Of a stretch of 64,000 nt of DNA, positions 31,458 through 39,804 are shown one piece after another. The stretch spans positions 62,001 through 126,000 of the IMG/VR virus record IMGVR_UViG_3300020185_000013, one strand, 5' to 3'. Below the pieces are notes generated by a model. It did no database searches. It was not told where the DNA came from and saw only the letters and a program-made list of their open reading frames with translations. Each line of letters begins with the position of its first letter. Positions within the stretch are counted from its first letter, which is position 1. The DNA comes from a virus. The position numbers and the translations under genes are program-made.

Positions 31458-33458
31458 ATGGAAAATATGAAGGATCTTTTGATTGTAGAGATGTCATCGA
31501 ACGCTCTTTCTGTAGAAAATACAGAATCAAAAGACTATGTTTTGGAGGGTATCTTTGGTGAAATTGATGTCAAAAACAAGAACCAAAGAATTTATACTGA
31601 GGACGAATACGTACCTCAAATTGAAGCTCTTCAGCAGAAAATCAAGTCAGGTAAACTGTTAGGTGAATTAGATCACCCATCACAGTTTGATGTTTCTTTA
31701 AAGAACGTTTCACACGTTATCGAGGAACTATACTATGACGGTGAAAAGAAGCAAGTAAGAGGTCGTATCAGACTTTTAGATACTGATGCTGGTCGCCAAG
31801 CAAAAGCATTAGTTGATGCGGGCGTACCTCTACAAATCTCATCAAGAGCAGCTGGTGCAGTTGAATCAAATGGTCAAGTAAAAATCAAACAACTATTTAC
31901 TTATGACCTAGTAGCTGATCCAGGATTTGAAAACGCTGAACTAAAGCGCGTTAACGAATCTTACGGTTTTACTACTGAAGGTGGCTTGTATATTTATGAG
32001 ATAAATAAAGAACAAGAAAACATTACAACAACTCAAATTATAGAAAATCAAGAAATGGCAGACTTTGTAAAAGCTGACGACTTCAACAAGTACACTGAGT
32101 ACCTTGCAAATGAAATCAAGTCGTTAAAAGAAGCAATCGAAACAACGAACCAGCCTGTTGAGAGTGAAGTATCTGAAGCAGATCTAAACGCTGTTAGAGA
32201 GCACAACGACCACATTGTTGAGAACTTTAACAATCTTTCAGAGTACGTTAAGTACCTTGCAGAAAAGCTAGATCAATCAATTCAATACTCTGAGCATGTA
32301 GCTGAAAAAGCTGATCAAGGAATTCAGTACTCTGAAGAAGTAGCTGAAAAACTAGACCAGTCAATCCAATACACTGAGCATTTAGCAGAGGGTATGGAAA
32401 AGGTAAAAGAATACGCTAACTATTTAGCTGAAGCTCACAATGAGAACACAACTTCAGGCGAAAAGTTAATCGAGTACGTTGACTACCTAAAACAAAATCT
32501 ACAGTCAGTAACTGAATACGCTCAGTACATTGCTGAATCTATCAACGAAAATCTAGTAGTTGAAGAATTAGGCGAAGGATCAGATGATGAAGGTGCTGCT
32601 AAGGATATGGAAGAAATCGAAAAGAAAGATTCTGAAGTTGGTAACAACGCTGAAGAAGGAGATGTAGAAGGAGAAGAAGTAGCTCTACCTGCAGAAGAAA
32701 TCGAAGCAGAAGACACAAAAGTAAATACTGAAGCTGATAAGAAAACTACAGATACTTCAGCTGAATTAGAAGCAGATCTAGAAGGAGATGCAGACGATGC
32801 TGGTAAAGAAGTAGTTGAATCTTCTGAAGAAGTTGAAGAAACTGAAGAAGTAGCTGGAGAAGAATCTGCTAAAGACATGGAAGAAATCGAAGATGAGCAC
32901 GAAGAAGAAATGGAAGAAGAAGTTTCTGCTGCTGAGGCTTACAAAAACGAAATCTCTAGCAAACTAAGCTCACTAGTTGAAGCTGCTACGAAGAAAGAAA
33001 ACGAAAATCCATCATTCTTTAAAATCGTTTCTTCAAACGTTCAAGAAAAGTACAACGCACTTAACGAAGATGCTAAGACTGAAGTTAGAAGAGCAGTTTC
33101 TAAGAGAGGCTTTATGACTGAATCACAAATCGAATCAATCATCGAAAGCTCTAATCTAATCGTAGAAAACAGAAATGCTGAACCGTTCTTCATTACTGCA
33201 ATGCCAGTAGAATACAAAGAAGCATGGGAAACTCTATCTGAATCTAAGAAGAATCAAATCATGGCTCAATCTAAGTACCACAAACTTGGAACTGAGTACC
33301 AGGTAAGAAACTTCTGGCAAACAAGAGACCTTAGAGAGACTGCTCCAGTAATGGAAAAGCTTGAAATGGTTAAAGAATCTAAAGAAGAAGAAAAGAAAGG
33401 TCTAGGATATGATATAACTTCATATGCTGAACAATTCAAAAAGAGATTCAATAAATAA
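31458..33458 (+). CDS. Prohead protease fused to scaffold (gp21-gp22-like)
   Basis: 666 residues, against separate T4 gp21 (212) and gp22 (269). Residues about 25-170 are a gp21-type serine protease: L-E-G-I-F, then G-E-L-D-H73-P with the catalytic His, Q-I-S-S-R-A-A-G with Ser128/129, and the Y-D-L-V-A-D154-P-G-F segment. Residues about 200-365 are heptad repeats built on Y-x-E-x-x-A-E-K-x-D-Q-S-I-Q (coiled coil). Then a Glu-rich acidic stretch (about 370-490) and a C-terminal helical domain rich in gp22-like charged segments. E-rich x-x-E sites abound for self-processing. The leader L-I-V-E-M may be a first cleavage site. An alternative start at Met 4 (31467) is possible. Confidence 0.85.
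   Translation: MENMKDLLIVEMSSNALSVENTESKDYVLEGIFGEIDVKNKNQRIYTEDEYVPQIEALQQKIKSGKLLGELDHPSQFDVSLKNVSHVIEELYYDGEKKQVRGRIRLLDTDAGRQAKALVDAGVPLQISSRAAGAVESNGQVKIKQLFTYDLVADPGFENAELKRVNESYGFTTEGGLYIYEINKEQENITTTQIIENQEMADFVKADDFNKYTEYLANEIKSLKEAIETTNQPVESEVSEADLNAVREHNDHIVENFNNLSEYVKYLAEKLDQSIQYSEHVAEKADQGIQYSEEVAEKLDQSIQYTEHLAEGMEKVKEYANYLAEAHNENTTSGEKLIEYVDYLKQNLQSVTEYAQYIAESINENLVVEELGEGSDDEGAAKDMEEIEKKDSEVGNNAEEGDVEGEEVALPAEEIEAEDTKVNTEADKKTTDTSAELEADLEGDADDAGKEVVESSEEVEETEEVAGEESAKDMEEIEDEHEEEMEEEVSAAEAYKNEISSKLSSLVEAATKKENENPSFFKIVSSNVQEKYNALNEDAKTEVRRAVSKRGFMTESQIESIIESSNLIVENRNAEPFFITAMPVEYKEAWETLSESKKNQIMAQSKYHKLGTEYQVRNFWQTRDLRETAPVMEKLEMVKESKEEEKKGLGYDITSYAEQFKKRFNK
32240..32560 (+). 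repeat. Heptad repeats in the scaffold region
   Basis: At least five imperfect copies of a roughly 14-17-residue unit (consensus Q-Y-S/T-E-x-x-A-E-x-x-D-Q-S-I) lie within the protease-scaffold gene. They are consistent with an elongated coiled-coil scaffold rod. Confidence 0.6.
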
Positions 33459-33472
33459 GGATATATAAAAAG
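33459..33472 (+). promoter_or_regulatory. Late-promoter-like motif GGATATATAAAAAG
   Basis: GGATATATAAAAAG immediately follows the protease-scaffold stop, about 80 bases before the capsid ATG. The long leader (GGGCGACAGAAGCAGAAAG at 33484) is unusual among the late genes here. Confidence 0.55.
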
Positions 33473-33551
33473 ATATCGACGATAGGGCGACAGAAGCAGA
33501 AAGCCCAAATATGTCGAGTTTAAACAACAAACAAAAACAAAAATCTGAAAA

Positions 33552-35009
33552 ATGGCAAATTTAATTAATGAGGCAGAAATCAGAAGTACTTGGGCTCCTG
33601 TAATTGAGGAAGCAACTGGTATCAATGATTCTAACAAGCTGGCTTGGATGTCAACTTACTGTCACAACCACAAGCTATACGAAGATGCTAACATGATGAG
33701 CTTAGGTTCAGTTGGTTCTTTCAATAGCATGAACATCGGAGGTATGGGCGCTGTAGTTCTACCAGACACGGCAACTGGATTTGACGCACAAAGAGGTTCT
33801 GGAGACAAAGCTCCAACTCTACTTCCACTAGCAATGCAAGTTGCTGCACAAACAATCGGTCTAGATTTAGTACCGGTAATCCCAATGGCAGGTCCAATGG
33901 GTCTTTTATCTTACCTAGACTTCGTATACGAAGGTGGTAGAACTGATAACGACGTAACTCCAACTTACGTAAAAGTTGATGGTACTGGCTTATCTGTTAA
34001 AAACGACGGTCTATCTCCAGCATCTGATTACGCAGTATTAGTTGGTACTTCACGTCTAGACGGTGTAGGTATCTACAAAATCACTGAAGCTGGTGAAGCT
34101 GCAGTAGCAGCTGGTGGTACTATCGCAGGTCTATTCAACGGTACTAAGATTGTAGTATCTCTAGTAGCTGCTCTAAACGACCACATCCCAGGATTCTCTG
34201 GTAATGAGAACGCTGATGAGGATCTACTAGATGCTTCTCCATTCTCAAGAGAAGTTGGTGAAAGAACTCCTGATAACATCATGGGTCTTTCTCTATTCAG
34301 CAAATCAGTTGAAGCTGAGACTTTCCAAGTTGCAGCTGCAGTAACAAGAGAGCAAGTTCAAGACCTTAAGCAATTCGGTGTTGACGCAGTAGCTCAAGTT
34401 GAAGCAGTTTTAACTAACGAGTTAACTCAGTCAATCAACTCTTACATCCTAGGTACTATGAGATCTATGGCTGAATCTAAATTAGGTGCTCTAGCACTTG
34501 ATTACTCAATCGTTGGTGGTAACACTTACGGTGATCACAACAGAAGAATCTTAACTCACGTACTTGCTGCAGCGAACTTAATCGCTAACAGAGGTCGTAG
34601 AGGTGCAGGTAACTTCGCAGTAGTTGATGCTAAAGTAGCTTCAGCTCTACAAGGAGTTGCTGGATTCGTTCCAAACCCAATGGCTAACACCATTTCACAA
34701 GTTGCAGGTGCAATCTACCCAGTAGGTTCTGTAGCTGGTATCAATATCTACACTGATCCAAGACTTCCATTCGATGGAAAACAAGTTGCGGGAGAGGAAA
34801 CTCACGAAGTTCTAGTAGGTAGAAAAGGTGATGGTAACGGTGCAGGTCTAGTATTCATGCCATACCTAATGGCTGAATCAGTACAGACTATCGCTGAAGG
34901 TACAATGGCTCCTAAGGTAGCTGTTAAATCTAGATTCGCTCTAGTAAAAGCAGGTTTCCACCCAGAGACTCAGTACCACAAATTTAACATCACAGGTCTA
35001 GAACTATAA
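33552..35009 (+). CDS. 23: Major capsid protein (gp23-like)
   Basis: 485 residues (T4 gp23 521). The N-terminal 45 residues resemble the T4 delta-piece (N-E-A-E-I-R-S-T-W-A-P-V-I-E-E), with a plausible protease cut after K-L-Y-E44. Next come N-I-G-G-M-G-A-V-V-L-P and the HK97-fold body with conserved stretches P-M-A-G-P-M-G-L, a G-R-R-G-A-G-N-F-A-V-V block and C-terminal F-M-P-Y-L-M / S-R-F-A-L-V-K-A-G-F-H-P. Of 16 Arg codons, 14 are AGA, matching the phage tRNA-Arg(UCU). Own late promoter upstream and a strong terminator downstream. Confidence 0.92.
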   Translation: MANLINEAEIRSTWAPVIEEATGINDSNKLAWMSTYCHNHKLYEDANMMSLGSVGSFNSMNIGGMGAVVLPDTATGFDAQRGSGDKAPTLLPLAMQVAAQTIGLDLVPVIPMAGPMGLLSYLDFVYEGGRTDNDVTPTYVKVDGTGLSVKNDGLSPASDYAVLVGTSRLDGVGIYKITEAGEAAVAAGGTIAGLFNGTKIVVSLVAALNDHIPGFSGNENADEDLLDASPFSREVGERTPDNIMGLSLFSKSVEAETFQVAAAVTREQVQDLKQFGVDAVAQVEAVLTNELTQSINSYILGTMRSMAESKLGALALDYSIVGGNTYGDHNRRILTHVLAAANLIANRGRRGAGNFAVVDAKVASALQGVAGFVPNPMANTISQVAGAIYPVGSVAGINIYTDPRLPFDGKQVAGEETHEVLVGRKGDGNGAGLVFMPYLMAESVQTIAEGTMAPKVAVKSRFALVKAGFHPETQYHKFNITGLEL

Positions 35010-35039
35010 TCTTACGATTAATTAGTATAACCTATATTG

Positions 35040-35069
35040 AAAGGGTCTCTTCGGAGACCCTTTCTTTTT
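35040..35069 (+). terminator. Strong terminator after the capsid gene (TTCG tetraloop)
   Basis: Stem AAAGGGTCTC (35040-35049) / GAGACCCTTT (35054-35063) around TTCG, followed by CTTTTTG. Confidence 0.92.
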
Positions 35070-35071
35070 GT

Positions 35072-35081
35072 GATATATAAG
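35072..35081 (+). promoter_or_regulatory. Late-promoter-like motif GATATATAAG
   Basis: GATATATAAG directly follows the capsid terminator and lies 22 bases upstream of ATG 35103; terminator and promoter are back to back. Confidence 0.5.
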
Positions 35082-35102
35082 GGTATATTAAGCCAATTCA
35101 GT

Positions 35103-35789
35103 ATGATTAGTATTATTATGCTTTCGAACCTCATGTCATATGAAGGTTCTAGAAAGGATCCAGAGGCTAAATTTATTAGAGCTGTTGATTCCTACTTAAA
35201 TCAAACAACATCATATCCAAACGAATTAATTATTGTTAGCGATGGTTGTGATATTACCAATCAATTGTATCAAGAACATTTTAGTGAAACTGGAAGGGTC
35301 AAGCTGATTAAAATGCCCAAATCAGAAGAGGGTGTTTTTCCAGGTACTTATCGACAGGTTGGAATAGACAGTGCCCAATATGAAATTATATCCTATTTAG
35401 ATAGCGATGATATTTTACTACCTAATAGAATTAATCAATGTGTTAATTTATTAAGAGCATCTGGTAAAAAAATGATTCTAGACCAATATTACATTTTTCC
35501 AGATACTCAACGTGTTAATTCAGAACACCTACAAACTGCTAAAATAATCTCTAAATTTACTCTATATGGTATTAATTTTAGAAGAGTTAAGTCAATGTGG
35601 AAAGGATCGACTGCACAGCTAGTACATTATAAAGACATAAAATCAAAATGGACTGATGCTAAAAGAGGCGAAGATGCTAATTTTATAAACTCAATATGTG
35701 GCGAGTTTATGTATAATAAAAACCAACTTATGCTACCAATTGATGGATATGCAGTATGTCACCATCCAATATTTGGGTTTGATGTTTAA
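35103..35789 (+). CDS. Glycosyltransferase family 2 (GT-A fold)
   Basis: 228 residues from ATG 35103; the in-frame ATG at 35037 is rejected because it lies within the capsid terminator and before the promoter motif. N-terminal I-S-I-I-M-L-S-N-L and L-I-I-V-S-D-G-C-D bind the sugar nucleotide, and Y-L-D-S-D-D provides the DXD metal motif; V-G-I-D-S-A is also typical. Expressed as a late gene from its own promoter between capsid and an internal-type protein, so it may glycosylate virion proteins or act on packaged substrates; it could also modify host surface sugars. Confidence 0.75.
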   Translation: MISIIMLSNLMSYEGSRKDPEAKFIRAVDSYLNQTTSYPNELIIVSDGCDITNQLYQEHFSETGRVKLIKMPKSEEGVFPGTYRQVGIDSAQYEIISYLDSDDILLPNRINQCVNLLRASGKKMILDQYYIFPDTQRVNSEHLQTAKIISKFTLYGINFRRVKSMWKGSTAQLVHYKDIKSKWTDAKRGEDANFINSICGEFMYNKNQLMLPIDGYAVCHHPIFGFDV

Positions 35790-35800
35790 GATATATAGAC
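35789..35800 (+). promoter_or_regulatory. Late-promoter-like motif AGATATATAGAC
   Basis: AGATATATAGAC overlaps the glycosyltransferase stop and lies 22 bases before ATG 35822. The same motif plus ACTATAA occurs at 43267. Confidence 0.5.
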
Positions 35801-35821
35801 TATAAATAAAAGAATACAAAA

Positions 35822-36772
35822 ATGAAGCTATCTAAGAAATTGATGCTATTTGAAGAGTTTACCGAGGTAAAGACTGATGTTGATGTTAAGGTAGACACTA
35901 ATGTAGATTTAGGGGCTAAAGGTGAAATCATCCAGGATGTCGATACTATTATTTCTAAACTTGAAGATCTTGCTAACAATCTAGGTTCTGATAGAGTTGG
36001 AACTACTGAAACTGCAAATGAGTCTAATGAAATTCTTGTTGAAGGCGCCGCTGATCAATTAATGAGCGCCGAATTATATATGTTACCATTAGTAGCTGCC
36101 GGTTTAGTTGGAGGTGCAGCAGTTGGAGTTGGAGTTCTTATAACAAAGGCAATAAAGAGAAAAAAGATCAAGAAGCTTTTTAGTAAAGAGATTGAAAAGC
36201 CTAGACTAGAAGCCATGAAGCTTAAAATTCAAAAGGCTAAATTAGAAGGCGATGCTAAGAAAAAAGCTGAAGATAAAATTAAGGATCTTGAAACTGGGGC
36301 ATCTACAATGCAAAGTTCACTCGGTGAAAAGTACCCAAATTCAAAAGATCTTTTAGCTGCTCTTAATGCTGATCTTAATTTTAAGATAACATCTACCCTT
36401 ATAAAATCAGGAGCTCTTTCCACATCAGAACTTGAAAAGGCTAAGCAAACTAATGCAAACGCACAGAAAACTATTGAAACTGCAAATGCAAATGCAGCTG
36501 AACAAAAAGAAAAAGGAAAAGATTTAGCAGCAAACGCGACTGACGAAGAAAAGGATAAAATCAGAAAGGCTGCAGAAGAGGCTAAAGAAAAAATGAATGA
36601 CAAGGAAGACAATCCAAAGGTTAAAGCTGCTGAGGATAAAATTAAAGAATATGAAGATGCTATTGAACAACTGAGTAGTAAAAAAGATAAAGCATCTCAA
36701 GATAAAGTAGGAATATTACAAGCAGCGCTTGCTAATAAAAAGAAAGAATTAGAGAAGTTAAAAGAATCTTAA
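35822..36772 (+). CDS. Membrane-anchored coiled-coil protein with leader-like N-terminus
   Basis: 316 residues. N-terminus MKLSKKLMLFEEFTEVK is a variant of the shared leader with a possible cut after F-T-E. One strong transmembrane segment lies at about residues 85-107 (YMLPLVAAGLVGGAAVGVGV), followed by K-R-K-K and a long Lys/Glu/Ala coiled coil to the end. A late-expressed, packaged protein with one membrane segment could act at DNA entry, but that is speculation. The stop overlaps the minus-strand gene end by 4 bases. Confidence 0.6.
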   Translation: MKLSKKLMLFEEFTEVKTDVDVKVDTNVDLGAKGEIIQDVDTIISKLEDLANNLGSDRVGTTETANESNEILVEGAADQLMSAELYMLPLVAAGLVGGAAVGVGVLITKAIKRKKIKKLFSKEIEKPRLEAMKLKIQKAKLEGDAKKKAEDKIKDLETGASTMQSSLGEKYPNSKDLLAALNADLNFKITSTLIKSGALSTSELEKAKQTNANAQKTIETANANAAEQKEKGKDLAANATDEEKDKIRKAAEEAKEKMNDKEDNPKVKAAEDKIKEYEDAIEQLSSKKDKASQDKVGILQAALANKKKELEKLKES

Positions 36773-37278
36773 TCTAATCGCTTTTTAGCATTTTTACGAG
36801 CTAATTTAAGGAACTCCTGTCTCTCATTGAGCAGGAGTTCTTTGCATTTCTTGCGAAACTCAATTGAACTCTTAAGAATACGGCTATCAACCATCGGAGC
36901 CTTTAAAATGTCATGGTATTCTGGATGGATAAAGTTTTCTAGGTCGAAATTCATAAATTTGGCCCTAATTGGTTTACCAGATATCGCACAAACCCAATCG
37001 ATTTGATTATAGTTGTTCTCAAGTGTCTGCTTATCAACCGCTGCACTGCTTTCCCAATCCCAATATAACTTTAATGCCGCAGAATCTTTTACCGAAGGTC
37101 TCTGTATTTTAAGAGCACACTCAACAAATTGATCGCTTTCAGCCCATCGGTAGATATGCTTGTGTTTAATTAAAAACTGTCGAAATGATTTTGGCAAATA
37201 CTGAAGGACAATCCCAAATCTGGCCCCCTTCTTATTAGAGCTTCTTACGATATTAATCTTCGAGTAACTTATTGCCAT
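36769..37278 (-). CDS. Only minus-strand gene; unknown
   Basis: 169 residues from the minus-strand ATG at 37278; a further in-frame start at 37302 would add 8 residues (MFPRINTN). No family recognised. The protein is basic and aromatic (for example Q-Y-L-P-K-S-F-R-Q-F-L-I-K-H-K-H-I-Y-R-W) with N-Q-I-D-W-V-C-A-I-S-G-K-P-I in the middle and a basic C-terminal helix. It is convergent with the 35822 gene and divergent from the clamp loader, so it is an inserted or inverted accessory gene. Coding is supported by length and by lack of a better + strand frame. Confidence 0.6.
   Translation of the reverse strand: MAISYSKINIVRSSNKKGARFGIVLQYLPKSFRQFLIKHKHIYRWAESDQFVECALKIQRPSVKDSAALKLYWDWESSAAVDKQTLENNYNQIDWVCAISGKPIRAKFMNFDLENFIHPEYHDILKAPMVDSRILKSSIEFRKKCKELLLNERQEFLKLARKNAKKRLD
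36808..36845 (+). terminator. Possible terminator for the 35822 gene inside the minus-strand gene
   Basis: GAACTCCTG (36811-36819) pairs with CAGGAGTTC (36832-36840) around a 12-base loop, followed by TTTGCATTT. It lies 36 bases past the + strand stop, within minus-strand coding sequence. The T tract is short. Confidence 0.4.
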
Positions 37279-37305
37279 ATTTGTATTTATTCGTGGAAAC
37301 AAAAT

Positions 37306-37325
37306 GGCCTAGGCTCATATAATTA
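37306..37325 (+). promoter_or_regulatory. CTCATATAATTA promoter-like motif before the clamp loader
   Basis: GGCCTAGGCTCATATAATTA precedes ATG 37340 by 15 bases. It shares GGC-TAG-CTCATATAAT with the site before the sliding clamp gene. Confidence 0.45.
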
Positions 37326-37339
37326 GCAAAGACTTTTGT

Positions 37340-38296
37340 ATGCAATCAATAAATCAACTCTTTACAGAGAAATACCGTCCAAAAAATTTGGATGAGTTGA
37401 TCCTACCGGATCGAGTTATGAATAAGTTCAAAGATGGCTTAGTACAGAACATGTTATTTGCAGGTTCACCAGGTACTGGAAAGACATCGACTGCGAAAGC
37501 AATTGTAAATCAATTTGAACTTCCATACCTCTATATTAATGCATCTACCGATACTTCAGTTGAAGTTATCAGAACCCGAATCATTGACTTTTGTTCTACT
37601 GTTTCGATTATGGATAAAGCAGGATTATTTAAGGTAGTGATTCTTGATGAGGTTGATGGTGTAAGTGATCAGTTCTTTAAAGCACTTCGCGCAACAATGG
37701 AAACATTCGCAAGTAATAGTCGCTTTATTGCAACTTGTAATTACATCAATAAGTTACCAGATCCAATTCTTTCACGTTTTGAAGTAATTAACTTTGACTT
37801 TGATAAGGAAGAAGAGGCTGAATTAACAAAGAAATACATTCGTCGAGTGTATGATATCTGTGGAAAGGAAGAAATGACAATTGAAAAACCAGCACTGGTT
37901 GAATTTGTTCGTCGTAATTTCCCAGATCTTCGCAACACTCTTAATAAACTACAAGGCTTCAAAACACAAGGTACAAATAATATTACCGTAACCGATGTGA
38001 AGAAGTTTAATTCAGTTTATAAAGACGTATTTGAGTTAATTTTTAATGAAACGGATCCAGCAGAAAATTATAAAGTGTTGGTGAGTAACTACTCAAACCG
38101 GGTAGATGATGTATTGGCGGCATTAGGCGCCGAATTTGTGGAATACATACAACAAGAGAAACAACAAAGCGTTAAGAACATACCGCAAATTATTGTATCA
38201 GTTGCACAACACCAAGCACAAAGAGTACATGTGATTGACCCGGTAATAACGATGTTAAGTTGTGTGTATTCTCTACAGACGATTATAAGATCTTAA
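37340..38296 (+). CDS. 44: Clamp loader large subunit (gp44-like AAA+ ATPase)
   Basis: 318 residues (T4 gp44 319). Loads the gp45 clamp at primer ends. N-terminal T-E-K-Y-R-P, Walker A G-S-P-G-T-G-K-T (42-49), Walker B I-L-D-E-V-D (102-106), sensor region A-T-C-N, and the arginine-finger segment P-I-L-S-R-F are visible. The promoter class is shared with the clamp gene. The small-subunit partner (gp62) is not obvious; the 39805 gene is a weak candidate. Confidence 0.92.
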   Translation: MQSINQLFTEKYRPKNLDELILPDRVMNKFKDGLVQNMLFAGSPGTGKTSTAKAIVNQFELPYLYINASTDTSVEVIRTRIIDFCSTVSIMDKAGLFKVVILDEVDGVSDQFFKALRATMETFASNSRFIATCNYINKLPDPILSRFEVINFDFDKEEEAELTKKYIRRVYDICGKEEMTIEKPALVEFVRRNFPDLRNTLNKLQGFKTQGTNNITVTDVKKFNSVYKDVFELIFNETDPAENYKVLVSNYSNRVDDVLAALGAEFVEYIQQEKQQSVKNIPQIIVSVAQHQAQRVHVIDPVITMLSCVYSLQTIIRS

Positions 38297-38307
38297 AAAA
38301 ATATTGC

Positions 38308-38345
38308 TACAGATTTTTTTATGTCAAGAAAAATGATTATATTAG
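38308..38345 (+). promoter_or_regulatory. Bacteroidetes-type promoter, TATGTC-N12-TATATTAG
   Basis: ATTTTTTTATGTC (38313-38325) then 12 bases and TATATTAG (38338-38345); ATG of the nuclease gene at 38367. Confidence 0.6.
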
Positions 38346-38366
38346 ATCTGTAAAAACAACATAACA

Positions 38367-39632
38367 ATGAAAGTGGGAAAACATACATTACTTATCGACG
38401 GTAATTACTTCATCTTTAGTAGATTGTTCGTAATGCCAAGACCAAAAAGCGGAATGCTTCTTGGTGATGACAAAGCAAAGGCACAGTTTATGCGTAAGCT
38501 GTCAATTGACTTTGCATCTGAAATGCGTAAACTTCAAGGGTTTGTCGATGATGTTGTAGTCACCGTCGATTCTAAATCTTGGCGCAAAGACCTATACCCA
38601 CAAGCTGATTATAAAGGTACTCGTAAACAGGACAGCTCAGTTAATTGGGAAGCTGTTTATGATGTATATGTAAATTTCCAAGAAATCTTAAAATCAAAGG
38701 GTGTTACAGTTCAACAAACTTCAGGTGCAGAAGCAGATGATGTTATTTTCGGCTGGTCAGTAACTCTTAATGATCGTGGTAAATCTTGTATTGTATGGAC
38801 TGGTGATCGTGATTTGATTCAACTTGTTAATCACTCAACTGCAAACGATGCTCATACAATCTGGTACTACAACTCTAAAAAGAGTCTTTATGTCTACCCA
38901 GGATTTCAAGCAGATATGGATCGCTTAGCATCTGATGCTCTTAGTGATGATGAAATGCTATTTAATATGAGTGGTTCGCATGTAACTCGTGATGACTACC
39001 AACGTCAAATCCTAGCATGGATTCAAAAGAATAAGATTCAAACTACAGAAGTTGATTGCGATGAGTTTATCTTTAAAAAGGTTCTAGTTGGCGACAGTAG
39101 CGATAACATTGCTTCAGTTGTAACATGGCAAAAAGAAATGAAGAATGGTAAACTTCGCAACTACTCAATTACCGATAAAATGGCAGAAAAGATTTGGGAA
39201 CAATATGTCAAAGAATTCGATACTTTCGAAATTGACTACTTATTCTCAGATGCTCAAAAAAGTAGATTGTCAGACATTATCCATCGAGTAGTTGGTAAGA
39301 GTTCACCTGCTTTAATTAAAACGGCTCTCAGTAGTAATATTGGACTAATGGTTCTACATAACCACATTATACCAGAAGCAATCCAAAAGGCAATCTATAA
39401 AGAGATTGACTCTTTATGGGAAGGAGCTGTTGAAAATATGAATGTTCTATTCGATAAGGATAAGATTCTAGAAGGAACTCATTGGTTGGATGGTTCAAGC
39501 GAACCTGCTGGTATGGATCCTTTTGCTGGCATGGATATTCCTCAAGAGCCAAAACCAATGAAGACAATTGGCAAAAAGAAGGATGAAACAAAAGCAAAGC
39601 CAAAGACTAAAAACTTAAATAACCTATTCTAA
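38367..39632 (+). CDS. rnh: 5'-3' exonuclease / RNase H (FEN1-like)
   Basis: 421 residues, longer than T4 RNase H (305). Removes RNA primers and flaps during lagging-strand synthesis. FEN-family acidic residues: L-L-I-D11-G-N, A-E-A-D-D (121-125), T-G-D-R-D (145-149) and V-G-D-S-S-D-N (241-247, H3TH region); R-K-D-L-Y-P / Y-K-G-T-R-K forms the arch-like motif. A roughly 80-residue tail rich in Lys and Pro ends in N-L-N-N-L-F, a candidate clamp-binding peptide. The stop overlaps the next small ORF by one base. Confidence 0.88.
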   Translation: MKVGKHTLLIDGNYFIFSRLFVMPRPKSGMLLGDDKAKAQFMRKLSIDFASEMRKLQGFVDDVVVTVDSKSWRKDLYPQADYKGTRKQDSSVNWEAVYDVYVNFQEILKSKGVTVQQTSGAEADDVIFGWSVTLNDRGKSCIVWTGDRDLIQLVNHSTANDAHTIWYYNSKKSLYVYPGFQADMDRLASDALSDDEMLFNMSGSHVTRDDYQRQILAWIQKNKIQTTEVDCDEFIFKKVLVGDSSDNIASVVTWQKEMKNGKLRNYSITDKMAEKIWEQYVKEFDTFEIDYLFSDAQKSRLSDIIHRVVGKSSPALIKTALSSNIGLMVLHNHIIPEAIQKAIYKEIDSLWEGAVENMNVLFDKDKILEGTHWLDGSSEPAGMDPFAGMDIPQEPKPMKTIGKKKDETKAKPKTKNLNNLF

Positions 39633-39802
39633 TGATACCAACGCTTGAAGAACAAATTCACATCGAAGAGATTTTAGCTGAAGCAAGAGCTTATGGTCTT
39701 GATTGGGAAGTTAAGTCTTGGGCGATGCAATTCATGAAAGATAACCCTGAAATGCCACTAGTAGATGCATATCAACTTGCATATATGGAGTGGGTTAAGT
39801 AA
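39632..39802 (+). CDS. Small acidic helical protein, 56 aa
   Basis: 56 codons from ATG 39632, overlapping the FEN1 stop by one base and ending 2 bases before the next ATG. Helical, with W-E-V-K-S-W-A-M-Q-F-M-K and an aromatic C-terminus. Size and W-x-x-M-K pattern faintly recall the 19581 ORF. No family known. Confidence 0.45.
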   Translation: MIPTLEEQIHIEEILAEARAYGLDWEVKSWAMQFMKDNPEMPLVDAYQLAYMEWVK

Positions 39803-39804
39803 CT

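Noticed and set aside
35037-35102. Upstream in-frame start for the glycosyltransferase
   Set aside because: The 22 extra codons run through the capsid-gene terminator hairpin and the late promoter motif; the GT-A fold begins right at Met 35103.
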